This document shows, in pieces, positions 45,145-55,054 of a DNA stretch of 64,000 nt. Position 1 is the stretch's first letter; every line of letters begins with the position of its first letter. The DNA is from an uncultured Prevotella sp. Lineage in GTDB: Bacteria; Bacteroidota; Bacteroidia; Bacteroidales; Bacteroidaceae. Both the position numbers and the translations under genes were made by a program. The stretch is taken from positions 62,001-126,000 of the forward strand of contig CAMVUM010000003.1 of NCBI GenBank assembly GCA_947170725.1. Reading direction: 5' to 3'. The notes below the pieces were generated by a model. It had not been told where the DNA came from and made no database searches. It saw nothing but the letters and a program-made list of their open reading frames with translations.

Positions 45145-46064
45145 TTGCGAAGATTATGAAAGGTTCGGACTTCAAGGCTGTGGTTTACTATATCTTGAAT
45201 GATGAGAAAGGCACTCAAATCATAGATGCAGACGGCTTATTTCTGGAAAATAACGACACGATAGCACAAGGATTTATAGGTCAGGCACAGATGAATCCGA
45301 GGGTGACAAAGGCTGTCGGGCATATTGCATTGAGTTTCTCCAAGGAAGATGCGCCACGACTGAACAATACGGTCATGGCACAGATAACCCGTGAGTACAT
45401 GGAGCGGATGGGCATCAAGGATACGCAGTACATCATCGGACGGCACTTCGACAAGGAGCATCCGCATGTGCATATCGCGTTCAACCGTATTGACAATAAC
45501 GGCAAGACCATTTCCGACCGGAACGACCGTTTTCGTAGCGAGCGCATCTGTAAGGAACTAACCAAGAAATACGGGCTGCACTTCGCCAATGGCAAGGAGC
45601 AGGTGAAGATTGACCAGTTGCGTGAACCGGACAAGACGAGGTATGAACTATACAATATTCTCAAAGCGGAAGTCGGCAGGTGCAGGGATTGGAACACCCT
45701 GCTTGAACGAGTGAAACGGCAGGGCGTGGAAGTGCAGTTCAAGTACAAAGGGCAGACGGACGATATACAAGGCATCGTGTTCTCGATGAACGGTTACCGT
45801 TTCAACGGTTCCAAAGTGGACAGGCAGTTCAGCTATTCCAAGATAAACGCCGCATTAAGGCGTAACAGCTACGAGGAACGGCAGGAACAAGCACGTCCAC
45901 AACTTATGCAAGCAGAAATAAGCCCGGCTTCAAACAGCAGTGGCGACCTTATCAGCGGTTCTTTAGGCTTGTTCACACCGAGCATTGTACCGGAAGAACA
46001 ACAGCCTTACGACCCGTATCTGAGAAACAAGAAAAAGAAGAAACAACGTAAAATCAACTGGTAA
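45141..46064 (+). CDS. Relaxase/mobilization nuclease
   Basis: The 307-residue relaxase nicks oriT and leads the strand into a recipient through a helper conjugation system. It has the N-terminal motif KGSDFKAVVYYILND with candidate catalytic tyrosines (Y16, Y17) and the metal-binding histidines in HPHVH (107-111), in the order of MOBP/MobA-type relaxases of Bacteroides mobilizable elements. There is no helicase or primase extension. The longer open frame upstream overlaps mobC; ATG at 45141 is chosen because of the coupling with mobC. Confidence 0.92.
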   Translation: MIAKIMKGSDFKAVVYYILNDEKGTQIIDADGLFLENNDTIAQGFIGQAQMNPRVTKAVGHIALSFSKEDAPRLNNTVMAQITREYMERMGIKDTQYIIGRHFDKEHPHVHIAFNRIDNNGKTISDRNDRFRSERICKELTKKYGLHFANGKEQVKIDQLREPDKTRYELYNILKAEVGRCRDWNTLLERVKRQGVEVQFKYKGQTDDIQGIVFSMNGYRFNGSKVDRQFSYSKINAALRRNSYEERQEQARPQLMQAEISPASNSSGDLISGSLGLFTPSIVPEEQQPYDPYLRNKKKKKQRKINW

Positions 46065-46066
46065 TC

Positions 46067-46726
46067 ATGGCAGATAACAACAATATTTTTATCCTCTTTG
46101 AGGAAATCAAAACAGCCTTGAATGGCATCAAAGGTAAAATGGACAAGTTGCCCAATGTGGCAAGCCAACAACAAATTGGAAACGACAAGTCGGATTTATC
46201 CCCGATTAAGGAGACGGTAACGGAAACGGCAAAAGTCCAATCCGAAGAGATTAAGGGCTTATTGGAGAAACAATGGAAGGCTTACGCACAGATCTCCTCC
46301 CAGACCTTGCAACAACTTGATGCTATCAAGAGATTGCAGGAAGAACAAGGGGAGCAACAAGAGCTGCAACCGCAGGAGCATATCCATAGGCATAGTTTCG
46401 ACATCAAATCAAGCAAGGTCTTTTCCTTTGTTGTGGGGCTGAGTATGGTATGTACGTTCTCCCTGTGGGGCAATATCGTGCAATGGCAGTCCAAGCGGCA
46501 GTATGCCGATGATGCGCTGAAGTTCCGTGCCATCCGCTCTTGGGGCGGATGCAATGCCAATGATGTTCTTTGGTTGAACAAGGTATTTGACATACATCGG
46601 GATGAGAAAGCCATCGAGTGGGTGCGGAAACAAGCAGATGGATATGATGCGTACTTGAAAGCCGTTTCCGACAGCATCATGCAGGAAAGTGTCAAATCAA
46701 ATGCAGGCAGACATGGTAGCAAGTAA
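46067..46726 (+). CDS. Mobilization-operon membrane protein
   Basis: The 219-residue protein starts 2 bases after the relaxase stop. It has an N-terminal coiled-coil-like half (many E, K and Q), one hydrophobic helix (about 118-138, VFSFVVGLSMVCTFSLWGNIVQW) and a soluble C-terminal part. I recognise no named family; similar genes follow relaxases in Bacteroides mobilizable elements. It may tether the relaxosome to the membrane, but this is inference. The terminator hairpin at 46764-46798 closes the operon. Confidence 0.65.
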   Translation: MADNNNIFILFEEIKTALNGIKGKMDKLPNVASQQQIGNDKSDLSPIKETVTETAKVQSEEIKGLLEKQWKAYAQISSQTLQQLDAIKRLQEEQGEQQELQPQEHIHRHSFDIKSSKVFSFVVGLSMVCTFSLWGNIVQWQSKRQYADDALKFRAIRSWGGCNANDVLWLNKVFDIHRDEKAIEWVRKQADGYDAYLKAVSDSIMQESVKSNAGRHGSK

Positions 46727-46763
46727 TCCTCAGAAGTGAAGCCTATGCAGATAGATTCTAAAA

Positions 46764-46798
46764 ATTGCATCGGAATAGGACAGCCATTCCGATGCAAT
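46764..46798. terminator. Terminator hairpin after the mob operon
   Basis: ATTGCATCGGAAT (46764-46776) pairs perfectly with ATTCCGATGCAAT (46786-46798). On the minus strand it is followed by TTTTTA, so it also serves leftward RNA. Confidence 0.7.
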
Positions 46799-46816
46799 TA
46801 TATTATACTAACAATA

Positions 46817-47240
46817 TTAGACATTGTTCTTTAGCCATTTTTTAGAAGATTCCGTAAGGCAATATTTTTGCTTTGGATGATTAGGCTGTTCTGGATACAA
46901 TGGCTCGATGGCACCATCCTTCAACGCAAGAAGGAAATAGTTTTCTCGGAATGATGTACGGTGTTTAAATCCCATATTTGACATGATTTCACTCATAATC
47001 ATGTAATCCTCACCCATTGAAAGGATTAATTTTTGAACTTGAACGGAACTTGGTTGGTGGTTGGTCGGTGGTTGAGCGGTACTTCTCCCTGCCGAGTGTC
47101 AGACTCTGCTTTATGGGACCGCTTGAACGTGATAGTAACAAAACCTCCATCAGAACACCATGTAGGTGCTTCAACGCCTTGCGTTTTACAGGCATCCATG
47201 ATACGCCTTGCCCCACTGCACTAATTTTCCAAACAAGCAT
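46817..47240 (-). pseudogene. Remnant of an AlbA_2/ATPase-type regulator
   Basis: Reading the minus strand from 47240, the frame begins KISAVGQGV, then shifts frame near 47190 to IMDACKTQGVEAPTWCSDGG, then FVTITFKRSHKAESD, and meets a stop near 47030; a third piece ends with a winged-helix-like segment GFKHRTSFRENYFLLALKDG and PNHPKQKYCLT. These are successive parts of the C-terminal half of AlbA_2 (Schlafen-like) proteins. The final motif recurs in the intact gene at 56632-58014 (PNHPKQKYRLT). The N-terminal half is missing, so this is a truncated and frameshifted remnant at the junction between mob and cargo modules. Confidence 0.75.
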
Positions 47241-47287
47241 GAGTAATATTTATCTCAAATTCATATCTATTTTTCAGGAATTATCAC

Positions 47288-47295
47288 TATCTTTG
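47288..47295 (+). promoter_or_regulatory. TAnnTTTG box ahead of the XRE and hsd genes
   Basis: TATCTTTG, 43 bases upstream of the XRE gene. No exact TTTG is found at the upstream position. It also marks the beginning of the AT-rich cargo. Confidence 0.5.
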
Positions 47296-47337
47296 CAGAT
47301 ATAGTCAATTTATTGAGGTAGATATTTAATACAAAAT

Positions 47338-47544
47338 ATGAAAACTGATAGGATAAATCGAATAAAAGTTGCGTTAGCCGAACAGAATAAAACTGGAAAA
47401 TGGTTGGCCGAACAACTTCAAAAGAATGAAGCAACAGTATCTCGGTGGTGCTCAAACACATCACAGCCTAGCTTAGAGGTCCTAACTAGGATTGCAGAGA
47501 TTCTTAATATGGATAGGAAAGATTTGATAAACAGTAGTAAATAA
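47338..47544 (+). CDS. XRE-family HTH regulator (68 aa)
   Basis: The small protein is one Cro/C1-type helix-turn-helix domain (about residues 8-62: IKVALAEQNKTGKWLAEQLQKNEATVSRWCSN, then EVLTRIAEILNMDRKDLI). It lies 38 bases upstream of hsdM on the same strand, where restriction systems often carry a control gene. It may delay restriction after the element enters a new host, but this is inferred from position and size only. Confidence 0.88.
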   Translation: MKTDRINRIKVALAEQNKTGKWLAEQLQKNEATVSRWCSNTSQPSLEVLTRIAEILNMDRKDLINSSK

Positions 47545-47582
47545 CATTTGCTATTGGGAATATATAAAATTGCATAACAATA

Positions 47583-49139
47583 ATGACAAGCAATACACAA
47601 AGAGCACAATTACAAGCTCAAATATGGAAAATAGCTAACGAAGTGCGTGGAGCTGTCGATGGATGGGACTTCAAGCAGTTTGTCTTAGGTACATTGTTTT
47701 ACCGTTTCATTAGCGAAAATTTTACGAATTACATTGAAGGAGGAGACGAGAGTATTGATTATGCAAATCTGCCAGATAGTATAATCACTCCTGAAATTAA
47801 AGACGATGCCATTAAGACTAAAGGATATTTCATATATCCAAGTCAATTGTTTGTAAATATAGCCAAAAACGCAAATAAGAATCCAAATCTGAATACGGAT
47901 CTTAAAGCCATATTTACAGCCATCGAAGGTTCTGCTGTCGGCTATGATTCAGAAGGTGACATAAAGGGATTGTTTGCGGATTTTGATACGACCAGTACGC
48001 GATTGGGTAATACCGTTGAAGACAAGAATAGCCGATTGGCTGCTGTTATAAAAGGTGTTGAGGATCTAAACTTTGGCAACTTTGAAGAAAATCATATTGA
48101 TTTGTTTGGAGACGCTTACGAGTTTCTAATTCACAACTATGCAGCAAATGCAGGTAAGTCTGGTGGTGAATTTTTCACGCCTCAGTGTGTGTCAAATCTT
48201 ATAGCTCGTTTAGCTATACATAATCAGAGTACAATCAACAAAATTTATGACCCTGCGGCTGGGTCAGGTTCGTTGTTGTTACAGGCGAAGAAACAATTTG
48301 ACGAACATATTATCGAAGAGGGTTTCTTTGGTCAAGAGATTAACCATACCACATACAATCTTGCCCGTATGAATATGTTTCTGCATAACATAAACTACGA
48401 CAAGTTTAATATCGCTTTGGGTAATACCTTGATGGATCCGAAGTTTGGCGATGATAAACCATTTGATGCCATCGTATCTAATCCGCCGTATTCGGTAAAT
48501 TGGGTTGGTTCGGATGATCCTACACTAATCAACGATGACCGTTTTGCCCCTGCTGGAGTGTTGGCACCTAAGTCAAAAGCGGACTTCGCTTTTGTGTTGC
48601 ACGCATTGAGCTATCTGTCAAGTAAAGGTAGGGCGGCGATAGTTTGTTTCCCTGGCATTTTCTATCGTGGAGGTGCAGAGCAAAAAATTAGAAAATACTT
48701 GGTTGACAACAACTTTGTAGAAACAGTTATTGCATTAGCTCCAAATCTCTTCTACGGGACTACTATTGCTGTAAATATCTTGGTCTTATCAAAGCATAAG
48801 ACGGATACAAAGACACAATTTATTGATGCTACAAGTAGTGATTTCTTCAGGAAGGAAACAAACAATAATGTTCTTGATGAAGAGCATATAAAAAAGATTT
48901 TAGACGTCTTCGACGGTAAAGGGGATATAGAAGCGATTGCAAAATCTGTCGACAACAAACTAATTGCAGAGAATGATTACAATCTTTCGGTAAGCAGCTA
49001 TGTAGAAGCAAAGGAAACTCGACAAGAAACCAATATAAAAGAACTCAACGAACGTATTCGTAAGATTGTGGCACGAGAGAATGAGTTGAGAAGCGAAATA
49101 GATAAAATTATTGCAGAATTGGAGGAGGATGAACTATGA
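47583..49139 (+). CDS. hsdM: Type I restriction-modification methyltransferase subunit HsdM
   Basis: HsdM methylates adenine in the recognition sequence and forms the core enzyme with HsdS. The 518-residue protein has the N-terminal helical domain ([15 protein letters not shown]), the SAM-binding motif DPAAGSGS (223-230) and the catalytic motif NPPY (300-303). Length and sequence style match the type IC group (EcoR124I, EcoprrI). Its end overlaps hsdS by 4 bases (ATGA). It is first in the operon M-S-prrC-R. Confidence 0.95.
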   Translation: MTSNTQRAQLQAQIWKIANEVRGAVDGWDFKQFVLGTLFYRFISENFTNYIEGGDESIDYANLPDSIITPEIKDDAIKTKGYFIYPSQLFVNIAKNANKNPNLNTDLKAIFTAIEGSAVGYDSEGDIKGLFADFDTTSTRLGNTVEDKNSRLAAVIKGVEDLNFGNFEENHIDLFGDAYEFLIHNYAANAGKSGGEFFTPQCVSNLIARLAIHNQSTINKIYDPAAGSGSLLLQAKKQFDEHIIEEGFFGQEINHTTYNLARMNMFLHNINYDKFNIALGNTLMDPKFGDDKPFDAIVSNPPYSVNWVGSDDPTLINDDRFAPAGVLAPKSKADFAFVLHALSYLSSKGRAAIVCFPGIFYRGGAEQKIRKYLVDNNFVETVIALAPNLFYGTTIAVNILVLSKHKTDTKTQFIDATSSDFFRKETNNNVLDEEHIKKILDVFDGKGDIEAIAKSVDNKLIAENDYNLSVSSYVEAKETRQETNIKELNERIRKIVARENELRSEIDKIIAELEEDEL

Positions 49140-49723
49140 GTAAATTAAAGGAACTGATAGATAAATATTGTCCTAACGGAGTTGAATACAAACCATTGGG
49201 CGATAAAGATGTATCAATAATGCAGCGTGGTACATCCTTAACTAAAAAAGATGCGACAGAAGGTATATATCCTGTTATATCTGGTGGTAAAACACCTGCA
49301 TTCTATTGCAATTTGTCTAATCGAAATGGAGAAACAATAACAGTCGCAGGAAGTGGAGCGGGCGCTGGTTATGTACAGTATTGGAATGAACCAATCTTTG
49401 TTTGTGACGCCTTTTCAATTAAAGGAGCAGATGATGTTTTAACCAAATACCTTTATTACTGCTTAGTTAATATGCAGGATAAGATTTATGCTACGAAAAA
49501 AGGTGGAGGTGTTCCTCATGTTCATATATCTAGCATAGATAAATTTCTTGTTCCTCTTCCACCACCACCCGTACAAGAGGAGATAGTAAAAATTCTTGAC
49601 CGCTTTGCGGAATATGCAGCGGAGCTGCAAGCGGAGCTGCAAGCGAGACAAGAACAATATGAATATTACAGAAATAAGTTATTGACCTTCAATAAAATAG
49701 GGGGGGGGGTACACAAAGCGTAA
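49136..49723 (+). CDS. hsdS: HsdS specificity subunit, N-terminal half (phase-off frame)
   Basis: HsdS carries two target-recognition domains that read the two parts of the DNA site. This 195-residue frame holds one (about 20-145) and the following conserved helix ([21 protein letters not shown] and [14 protein letters not shown]). Two copies of a 12-bp repeat (49619-49642) encode AELQ AELQ, the site whose copy number changes spacer length in EcoR124. The frame then reads through ten G bases (49700-49709) and stops 5 codons later. With 11 or 8 G bases it would continue into the second half (49735-50325) as one HsdS of about 396 residues. Half-size HsdS proteins can still pair to recognise symmetric sites. 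Confidence 0.93.
   Translation: MSKLKELIDKYCPNGVEYKPLGDKDVSIMQRGTSLTKKDATEGIYPVISGGKTPAFYCNLSNRNGETITVAGSGAGAGYVQYWNEPIFVCDAFSIKGADDVLTKYLYYCLVNMQDKIYATKKGGGVPHVHISSIDKFLVPLPPPPVQEEIVKILDRFAEYAAELQAELQARQEQYEYYRNKLLTFNKIGGGVHKA
49619..49642 (+). repeat. Two 12-bp tandem repeats in the hsdS spacer helix
   Basis: GCGGAGCTGCAA occurs twice in tandem, coding for AELQ-type tetrapeptides. In the EcoR124 family, two or three copies of a like repeat set the distance between the halves of the recognition sequence. Confidence 0.85.
49700..49709 (+). repeat. Run of ten G bases in hsdS (likely slippage site)
   Basis: The tract is read as GGG GGG GGG G in the first hsdS frame and places the second half two bases out of phase. 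Adding one G, or losing two, opens a frame through both halves with no stop. Losing one G leads to a stop after 14 codons. Confidence 0.9.
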
Positions 49724-49734
49724 TCTGGATAAAG

Positions 49735-50325
49735 ATGAGTGAGATAGGTACATTTATAAGAGGAAAACGATTTGTAAGGACAGACATTGTTAACGATGGC
49801 GTCCCTTGTATCCATTATGGTGATATGTATAAATATTACGGATTGTATGCAACAAAGAGTAAGGGAATGCTCAGAAAAGAACTTGCTCCCCGAATGAGAT
49901 ATGCTCAAAAAAATGATGTTGTGATTGTTGCCGCAGGAGAAAATAAAGACGATATCGGAATCGGTATGGCTTGGCTTGGAGATGAGCCTGCCGCAGTTCA
50001 TGATGCTTGTTTCATATTCAAAAGTGATTTATATCCCCAGTATGTTTCTCATTATTTGCGGTCAAAATATTACCACAAGCAGATAGTTAAATATGTATCA
50101 GAAGGTAAGATTTGTTCTATCTCAGCAAAAGGTTTAGGGAATACTATTATTCCTATACCTTCTTATGAAGAACAAGTAAGGATTGCCACACTACTAAACA
50201 AGTTTGATGAACTTGTTAGCGACCTTTCACAAGGATTACCTGCGGAAATCAAAGCTGTAAAAGAGCAATATGAATATTATAGAAATAAACTACTATCATT
50301 TCCAAAGTATAAATTAAGTGCTTGA
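49735..50325 (+). CDS. hsdS: HsdS specificity subunit, C-terminal half
   Basis: This 196-residue frame contains the second target-recognition domain (IGTFIRGKRFVRTDIVNDG onwards) and a repeat of the conserved helix (EQVRIATLLNKFDELVSDLSQG, ending [14 protein letters not shown]). It could be translated by itself from ATG at 49735, but the segment just upstream, when read in its frame (VIWIK before MSEIG), looks like the normal entry to a second recognition domain. It therefore most likely belongs to one gene with 49136-49723, joined by slippage at the G tract. The stop is 1 base before prrC. Confidence 0.9.
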   Translation: MSEIGTFIRGKRFVRTDIVNDGVPCIHYGDMYKYYGLYATKSKGMLRKELAPRMRYAQKNDVVIVAAGENKDDIGIGMAWLGDEPAAVHDACFIFKSDLYPQYVSHYLRSKYYHKQIVKYVSEGKICSISAKGLGNTIIPIPSYEEQVRIATLLNKFDELVSDLSQGLPAEIKAVKEQYEYYRNKLLSFPKYKLSA

Positions 50326-50326
50326 T

Positions 50327-51451
50327 ATGGGAAAAACATTGACTGAAATAGCCCAGACTCTCAAATATGCCAATAAGAAGGTTCAATTGATATATGCCTT
50401 CAATGGTGCTGGAAAGACTCGCCTTTCTCGTGAGTTTAAGAAGTTGGTTGCGCCTAGAAACGAAGGTGAAGAACAGGAGGACGAAAAACCGATAAAAGTT
50501 CTATACTATAATGCTTTTACCGAAGATTTGTTCTATTGGGATAATGATTTGGATGAGGATAGAAATAGAAAATTAATCATACATCCAAATAGTTTTACAG
50601 ATTGGATATTCAAAGATCAAGGTCAAGAGTCTAATGTAATTACGCACTTTCAGCATTATACAAATGATAAGCTAACACCATCGTTCAACGAAGACTTTAA
50701 TGAGATTGTATTCTCGTTAGAACGAGGAGATAACAATAAGATTGACAATATTAAAATCTCTAAAGGTGAAGAAAGTTGCCTGGTTTGGTGTGTATTTTTC
50801 AGTTTGATAAAACTGGTTATAGATACATTGAATGAGTCTGAACCTGCAAATCGTGACACTAACCAATTTGATGAATTAGAATATGTATTTATTGATGACC
50901 CTGTTAGTTCTTTGGATGAGAATCACCTAATCGAATTGGCTGTTAATATTTCTGATTTGATAAAATCAAGTCAGTCGGATGTTAAGTTTATTATCACAAC
51001 GCATAATCCACTGTTTTATAATGTGCTCTACAATGAGTTAGAACTAAAGAAGAAAAATAAGAAAGGAAACGAGTGCTGCTATCTATTGAATAAAAAAGAT
51101 GACGGCACATACGAGTTAAACGGGAAACTTGGGGATTCTAACAAAAGTTTTTCATATCATCTTTATTTGAGACAAGTACTTCAAGAAGCTATTGATAGTA
51201 ATAGTATTCAAAAATATCATTTCATGCTTCTTCGAAATCTGTATGAAAAAACTGCGAACTTTTTAGGTTATCCGCAATGGTCCGACTTGTTGCCTGATGA
51301 TAAGAAGACATACTATAACAGAATTATTCAATTTACAAGTCATTCTACATTATCAAACGAAGCAGTACCCGAACCAACAGAGCCTGAGAAGCAAACATTG
51401 AAATTTCTATTGGGACATCTTGTTGATAATAATTATTATACCGAAGAATAA
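50327..51451 (+). CDS. prrC: Anticodon nuclease PrrC
   Basis: PrrC is a latent nuclease that cuts tRNA-Lys at the anticodon. In E. coli it is kept silent by the EcoprrI type IC enzyme and released when phage T4 blocks restriction. The 374-residue protein has the ATPase loop AFNGAGKT (24-31), the PrrC stretch [15 protein letters not shown] (60-74), ISKGEES (144-150), and [14 protein letters not shown] (187-200). The anticodon nuclease residues are all present: R303, E307 and H339, with exactly the spacing of R320, E324 and H356 in E. coli PrrC. Gene order hsdM, hsdS, prrC, hsdR also matches. ATG at 50327 gives the usual MGKTL start; a GTG three codons earlier overlaps hsdS. Confidence 0.96.
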   Translation: MGKTLTEIAQTLKYANKKVQLIYAFNGAGKTRLSREFKKLVAPRNEGEEQEDEKPIKVLYYNAFTEDLFYWDNDLDEDRNRKLIIHPNSFTDWIFKDQGQESNVITHFQHYTNDKLTPSFNEDFNEIVFSLERGDNNKIDNIKISKGEESCLVWCVFFSLIKLVIDTLNESEPANRDTNQFDELEYVFIDDPVSSLDENHLIELAVNISDLIKSSQSDVKFIITTHNPLFYNVLYNELELKKKNKKGNECCYLLNKKDDGTYELNGKLGDSNKSFSYHLYLRQVLQEAIDSNSIQKYHFMLLRNLYEKTANFLGYPQWSDLLPDDKKTYYNRIIQFTSHSTLSNEAVPEPTEPEKQTLKFLLGHLVDNNYYTEE

Positions 51452-51452
51452 A

Positions 51453-54400
51453 ATGGCACAATATAACACTATAGCAGAATCAAATAATTTTATAGTACTT
51501 GATGACTACGACAAGTGCTATATGGCGAGTGAACCTCTTGCAAGGTACCAAACAGAGGCATCATTAGAGCACGAGTTTATTCAAGATTTAAGGAGTCAAG
51601 GGTATGAATATTTACCTGATTTGAATACTCCGGAAGCATTGCTCGCTAATGTCAGAACGCAGCTTCAAGTACTTAACGATGTTGAATTTACTGATAGCGA
51701 ATGGGCGAGATATGTAGAAGAATATCTTGATAAACCAAGCGATTCTCTCGTCGAGAAAACAAGGAAAATCCAAGATGATTATGTCTATGATTTTATCTTT
51801 GATGATGGTCATATTAAAAACATCTATTTGGTAGACAAACAAAATCTATCAAGAAACAAGGTTCAAGTTATAAGGCAGTTTGTACAAGAAGGATCACATC
51901 TTAATCGTTATGATGTGACAATCTTGGTTAATGGACTACCTTTGGTTCAAGTTGAGTTGAAGAAGCGAGGTGTGGCGATTAGAGAAGCTTTCAATCAAGT
52001 ACATCGATATTCAAAAGAGAGTTTTAATGCCAACAACTCGTTATACAAATATATTCAGGTCTTCGTTATATCTAATGGCACAGATAGCCGATATTTTGCA
52101 AATACTGTAGAGCGAAGCAAGAATAGTTTTGACTTTACAATGAATTGGGCCAAAGCAAACAACTCATTGATTAAAGATTTGAAGGATTTTACTGCAACAT
52201 TCTTTCAAAAGAATACTTTGCTGAATGTGATACTGACATATTCAGTATTTGATTCTAATAATACATTGCTGATTATGAGACCATATCAAATTGCAGCAAC
52301 AGAGAGAATACTTTGGAAAATCAAGAGTTCATATCAGGCAAAGAAATGGTCTACCACAGAAGGTGGTGGATATATTTGGCATACAACAGGTTCAGGTAAG
52401 ACTCTTACGAGTTTTAAGGCTGCAAGGTTGGCTACTCAACTCGATTTCATAGATAAAGTATTCTTTGTCGTTGATAGAAAAGACCTTGACTATCAAACGA
52501 TGAAAGAGTATCAGCGATTCTCTCCCGATAGCGTGAATGGTTCAGAAAGTACTGCCGGACTGAAACGAAACATAAATAAAGATGACAATAAGATTATTGT
52601 TACCACCATTCAGAAGTTGAATAATCTGATGAAGGGCGAAAATGATTTGCCTATTTATCAGAAACATATAGTCTTTATATTTGATGAAGCACACCGTTCG
52701 CAGTTTGGTGAGGCACAGAAACAATTAAAGAAGAAGTTTAAGAAGTACTACCAGTTTGGATTTACAGGAACGCCTATCTTCCCTGAAAATGCACTTGGTT
52801 CGGACACTACCGCAAGTGTGTTCGGACGAGAATTACACTCTTATGTTATTACAGATGCTATTCGTGATGAAAAAGTCCTAAAGTTCAAAGTAGATTATAA
52901 TAATGTAAGACCTCTTTTTAAGAGTATTGAATCGGAAAAAGATGAGAAAAAATTAAGTGCAGCCGAGAACAAATCGGCATTGCTTCACCCTGCACGTATT
53001 AAGGAGATTTCTCAATATATATTGGATAATTTCAAGATAAAGACGCATAGGAGTATAGGCACAAATAAGGGCTTTAACGCTATGTTTGCTGTCAGCAGTG
53101 TGGATGCTGCCAAGTGCTATTATGAGGAATTGAACAAACTGCAAGAAGGTTCTGAGAAACGATTAAAAATAGCAACAATCTTTTCATTTGCCGCAAATGA
53201 AGAGCAGTCGGCGATTGGTGATATTCAGGATGAAAATTTTGAGCCAACAGCAATGGATATTAGTGCTAAGGAGTTCTTGACTAACGCCATCAACGATTAT
53301 AATGCTATGTTTAAGACAAGTTTTAGCGTTGACAGCAGAGAATTCCAAAACTATTATAGAGATCTTGCTAAGCGAGTAAAGAATAAGGGAATAGACCTTG
53401 TAATTGTTGTAGGTATGTTTCTTACAGGATTTGATGCCCCTTCACTAAACACTCTATTTGTTGATAAAAACTTGCGTTATCACGGACTAATTCAGGCTTT
53501 CTCTCGTACAAACCGTATTTATGATGCAACTAAAACTTTTGGTAATATTGTTACATTTAGGGATTTAGAGCAACATACCATTGATGCTATAACTCTATTT
53601 GGTGATAGTAATACCCGAAATGTTGTGCTTGAAAGAAGTTACAAAGAATATCTGGAGGGATTTAAGGATATTGTTACAGGGGAGGCTCGTAGAGGATATA
53701 TTGAAGTTGTAAAAGAGTTGAATGAACGATTTCCCAATGTAGATGATATAGAAACAGAGCAAGACAAGAAAGAATTTTCTAAACTCTTTGGTGAATATTT
53801 ACGAATCGAAAATATATTGCAGAACTATGATGAATATACTCATCTTAAGGCTTTGCAAGCAATAGACCTTGACAATCCTAATGCTGTTGAGGAATTTAAA
53901 AATACATATTTTGTAACAGATGGAGATATTAAGGATATGCAACAGGTAGAAATGTTGTCTGAACGGGCCGTTCAGGATTACAAATCTACTTATAACGATA
54001 TTAGAGATTGGTTAAGACGTGAGCAGAAAGGCTCTGCTGCCGAGAAATCTAAGATTGATTGGGATGATGTTGTTTTTGAAATAGACCTACTCAAGTCTCA
54101 AGAAATAAACTTGGATTACATACTGGAATTAATCTTTGAAAAAAACAATAAGACCAAAGATAAGACGGCATTAATCGAAGAAATACGAGGTGTAATTCGT
54201 GCAAGTGTTGGCAATAGAGCAAAGGAAAGTCTTATCGTTGATTTTATTAACAATACTGACCTAAACACTATTGCTGATAAGGCTAGTATTATTGAGTCAT
54301 TCTTTGAATTTGCACAGGGTAAGCAGAAGCAAGAAGCCTCGGAGTTAATAGCATCAGAAAACTTAAAAGAAGAAGAAGCGAAGCGATATATTACAATCTC

Positions 54401-54560
54401 ATTAAAACGCGAGTTCGTTAGTGAGAACGGAACCGACTTTAATAGTATTTTGCCAAAGATGAGCCCATTGAATCCTATGTACTTGACTAAGAAACATAAG
54501 GTGTTTCAATTGATTGCAGCTTTCGTTGAGAAGTTTAAGGGAGTAGGAGGAGATATATAG
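51453..54560 (+). CDS. hsdR: Type I restriction subunit HsdR
   Basis: HsdR translocates and cuts unmodified DNA. The 1035-residue protein has an N-terminal nuclease domain with D154 and the E168-x-K170 pair (VQVELKK), then helicase motifs: TGSGKT (312-317), DEAH (411-414) and FTGTP, and a later helicase region with [16 protein letters not shown] and IQAFSRTNR. Length and sequence match type IC HsdR. The start is 1 base after the prrC stop, so the operon is continuous. There is no sign of truncation. Confidence 0.95.
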   Translation: MAQYNTIAESNNFIVLDDYDKCYMASEPLARYQTEASLEHEFIQDLRSQGYEYLPDLNTPEALLANVRTQLQVLNDVEFTDSEWARYVEEYLDKPSDSLVEKTRKIQDDYVYDFIFDDGHIKNIYLVDKQNLSRNKVQVIRQFVQEGSHLNRYDVTILVNGLPLVQVELKKRGVAIREAFNQVHRYSKESFNANNSLYKYIQVFVISNGTDSRYFANTVERSKNSFDFTMNWAKANNSLIKDLKDFTATFFQKNTLLNVILTYSVFDSNNTLLIMRPYQIAATERILWKIKSSYQAKKWSTTEGGGYIWHTTGSGKTLTSFKAARLATQLDFIDKVFFVVDRKDLDYQTMKEYQRFSPDSVNGSESTAGLKRNINKDDNKIIVTTIQKLNNLMKGENDLPIYQKHIVFIFDEAHRSQFGEAQKQLKKKFKKYYQFGFTGTPIFPENALGSDTTASVFGRELHSYVITDAIRDEKVLKFKVDYNNVRPLFKSIESEKDEKKLSAAENKSALLHPARIKEISQYILDNFKIKTHRSIGTNKGFNAMFAVSSVDAAKCYYEELNKLQEGSEKRLKIATIFSFAANEEQSAIGDIQDENFEPTAMDISAKEFLTNAINDYNAMFKTSFSVDSREFQNYYRDLAKRVKNKGIDLVIVVGMFLTGFDAPSLNTLFVDKNLRYHGLIQAFSRTNRIYDATKTFGNIVTFRDLEQHTIDAITLFGDSNTRNVVLERSYKEYLEGFKDIVTGEARRGYIEVVKELNERFPNVDDIETEQDKKEFSKLFGEYLRIENILQNYDEYTHLKALQAIDLDNPNAVEEFKNTYFVTDGDIKDMQQVEMLSERAVQDYKSTYNDIRDWLRREQKGSAAEKSKIDWDDVVFEIDLLKSQEINLDYILELIFEKNNKTKDKTALIEEIRGVIRASVGNRAKESLIVDFINNTDLNTIADKASIIESFFEFAQGKQKQEASELIASENLKEEEAKRYITISLKREFVSENGTDFNSILPKMSPLNPMYLTKKHKVFQLIAAFVEKFKGVGGDI

Positions 54561-54581
54561 ACATGTAATACTAGAATAGAT

Positions 54582-55052
54582 ATGAAAGCATTGATTGACG
54601 AGGCCAAGCAATATATTCAGAGAGAAGTTCAAAGCAAGAATGATGTATTTATAAAATTGTGCTCTTTGAATTTGCTTAATGCTGCTATTAAAGATAAGGA
54701 ATACAAAAAAGAATTAAGTTATGGATATATTAAACCTCGCGTATCAAGGTTAGTTAAATTTCTTATATCTCACTTTGAAAATGGATATGCTGATGAGTTA
54801 TATTATGATGCTCAAGGTCAATGTATGTATATTAGGTGCTATGGCATACAATTCAGTTTTCATAACATTATAGTTACAAATGAGATTAGGACTTTTGCTA
54901 ATTCTGAGCTAAATAATCCAATTGAATGGGATGGGGTTAGACTGCAACCTATTAGTAAAGATTTGTTTTTGCTGGCAAAAGACATACATTCAAGGAATAT
55001 AGAAGTGAATCAAATCAACGATGTTTTTAAACATATTATTGAAGATAATTAA
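54582..55052 (+). CDS. Hypothetical protein of the defence cargo (156 aa)
   Basis: This protein starts 21 bases after hsdR and ends 2 bases before the GIY-YIG gene, so it is packed within the cargo transcript. It has an N-terminal helix (MKALIDEAKQYIQREVQ) and an aromatic-rich middle (FENGYADELYYDAQGQCMYIRCYGIQFSFHNII), likely beta strands. I do not recognise a family and no catalytic motif is seen. Its codon use is AT-rich like its neighbours. Restriction operons sometimes carry such helper genes; its role is unknown. Confidence 0.7.
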   Translation: MKALIDEAKQYIQREVQSKNDVFIKLCSLNLLNAAIKDKEYKKELSYGYIKPRVSRLVKFLISHFENGYADELYYDAQGQCMYIRCYGIQFSFHNIIVTNEIRTFANSELNNPIEWDGVRLQPISKDLFLLAKDIHSRNIEVNQINDVFKHIIEDN

Positions 55053-55054
55053 TT

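Noticed and set aside
47017..47304. 95-aa plus-strand frame before the XRE gene
   Set aside because: It lies opposite the AlbA_2 remnant and shows no protein-like pattern.
49735..50325. Independent second hsdS gene
   Set aside because: The half lacks a normal N-terminal start segment, and the preceding bases in its frame form a natural continuation of the first half; the G tract explains the break.
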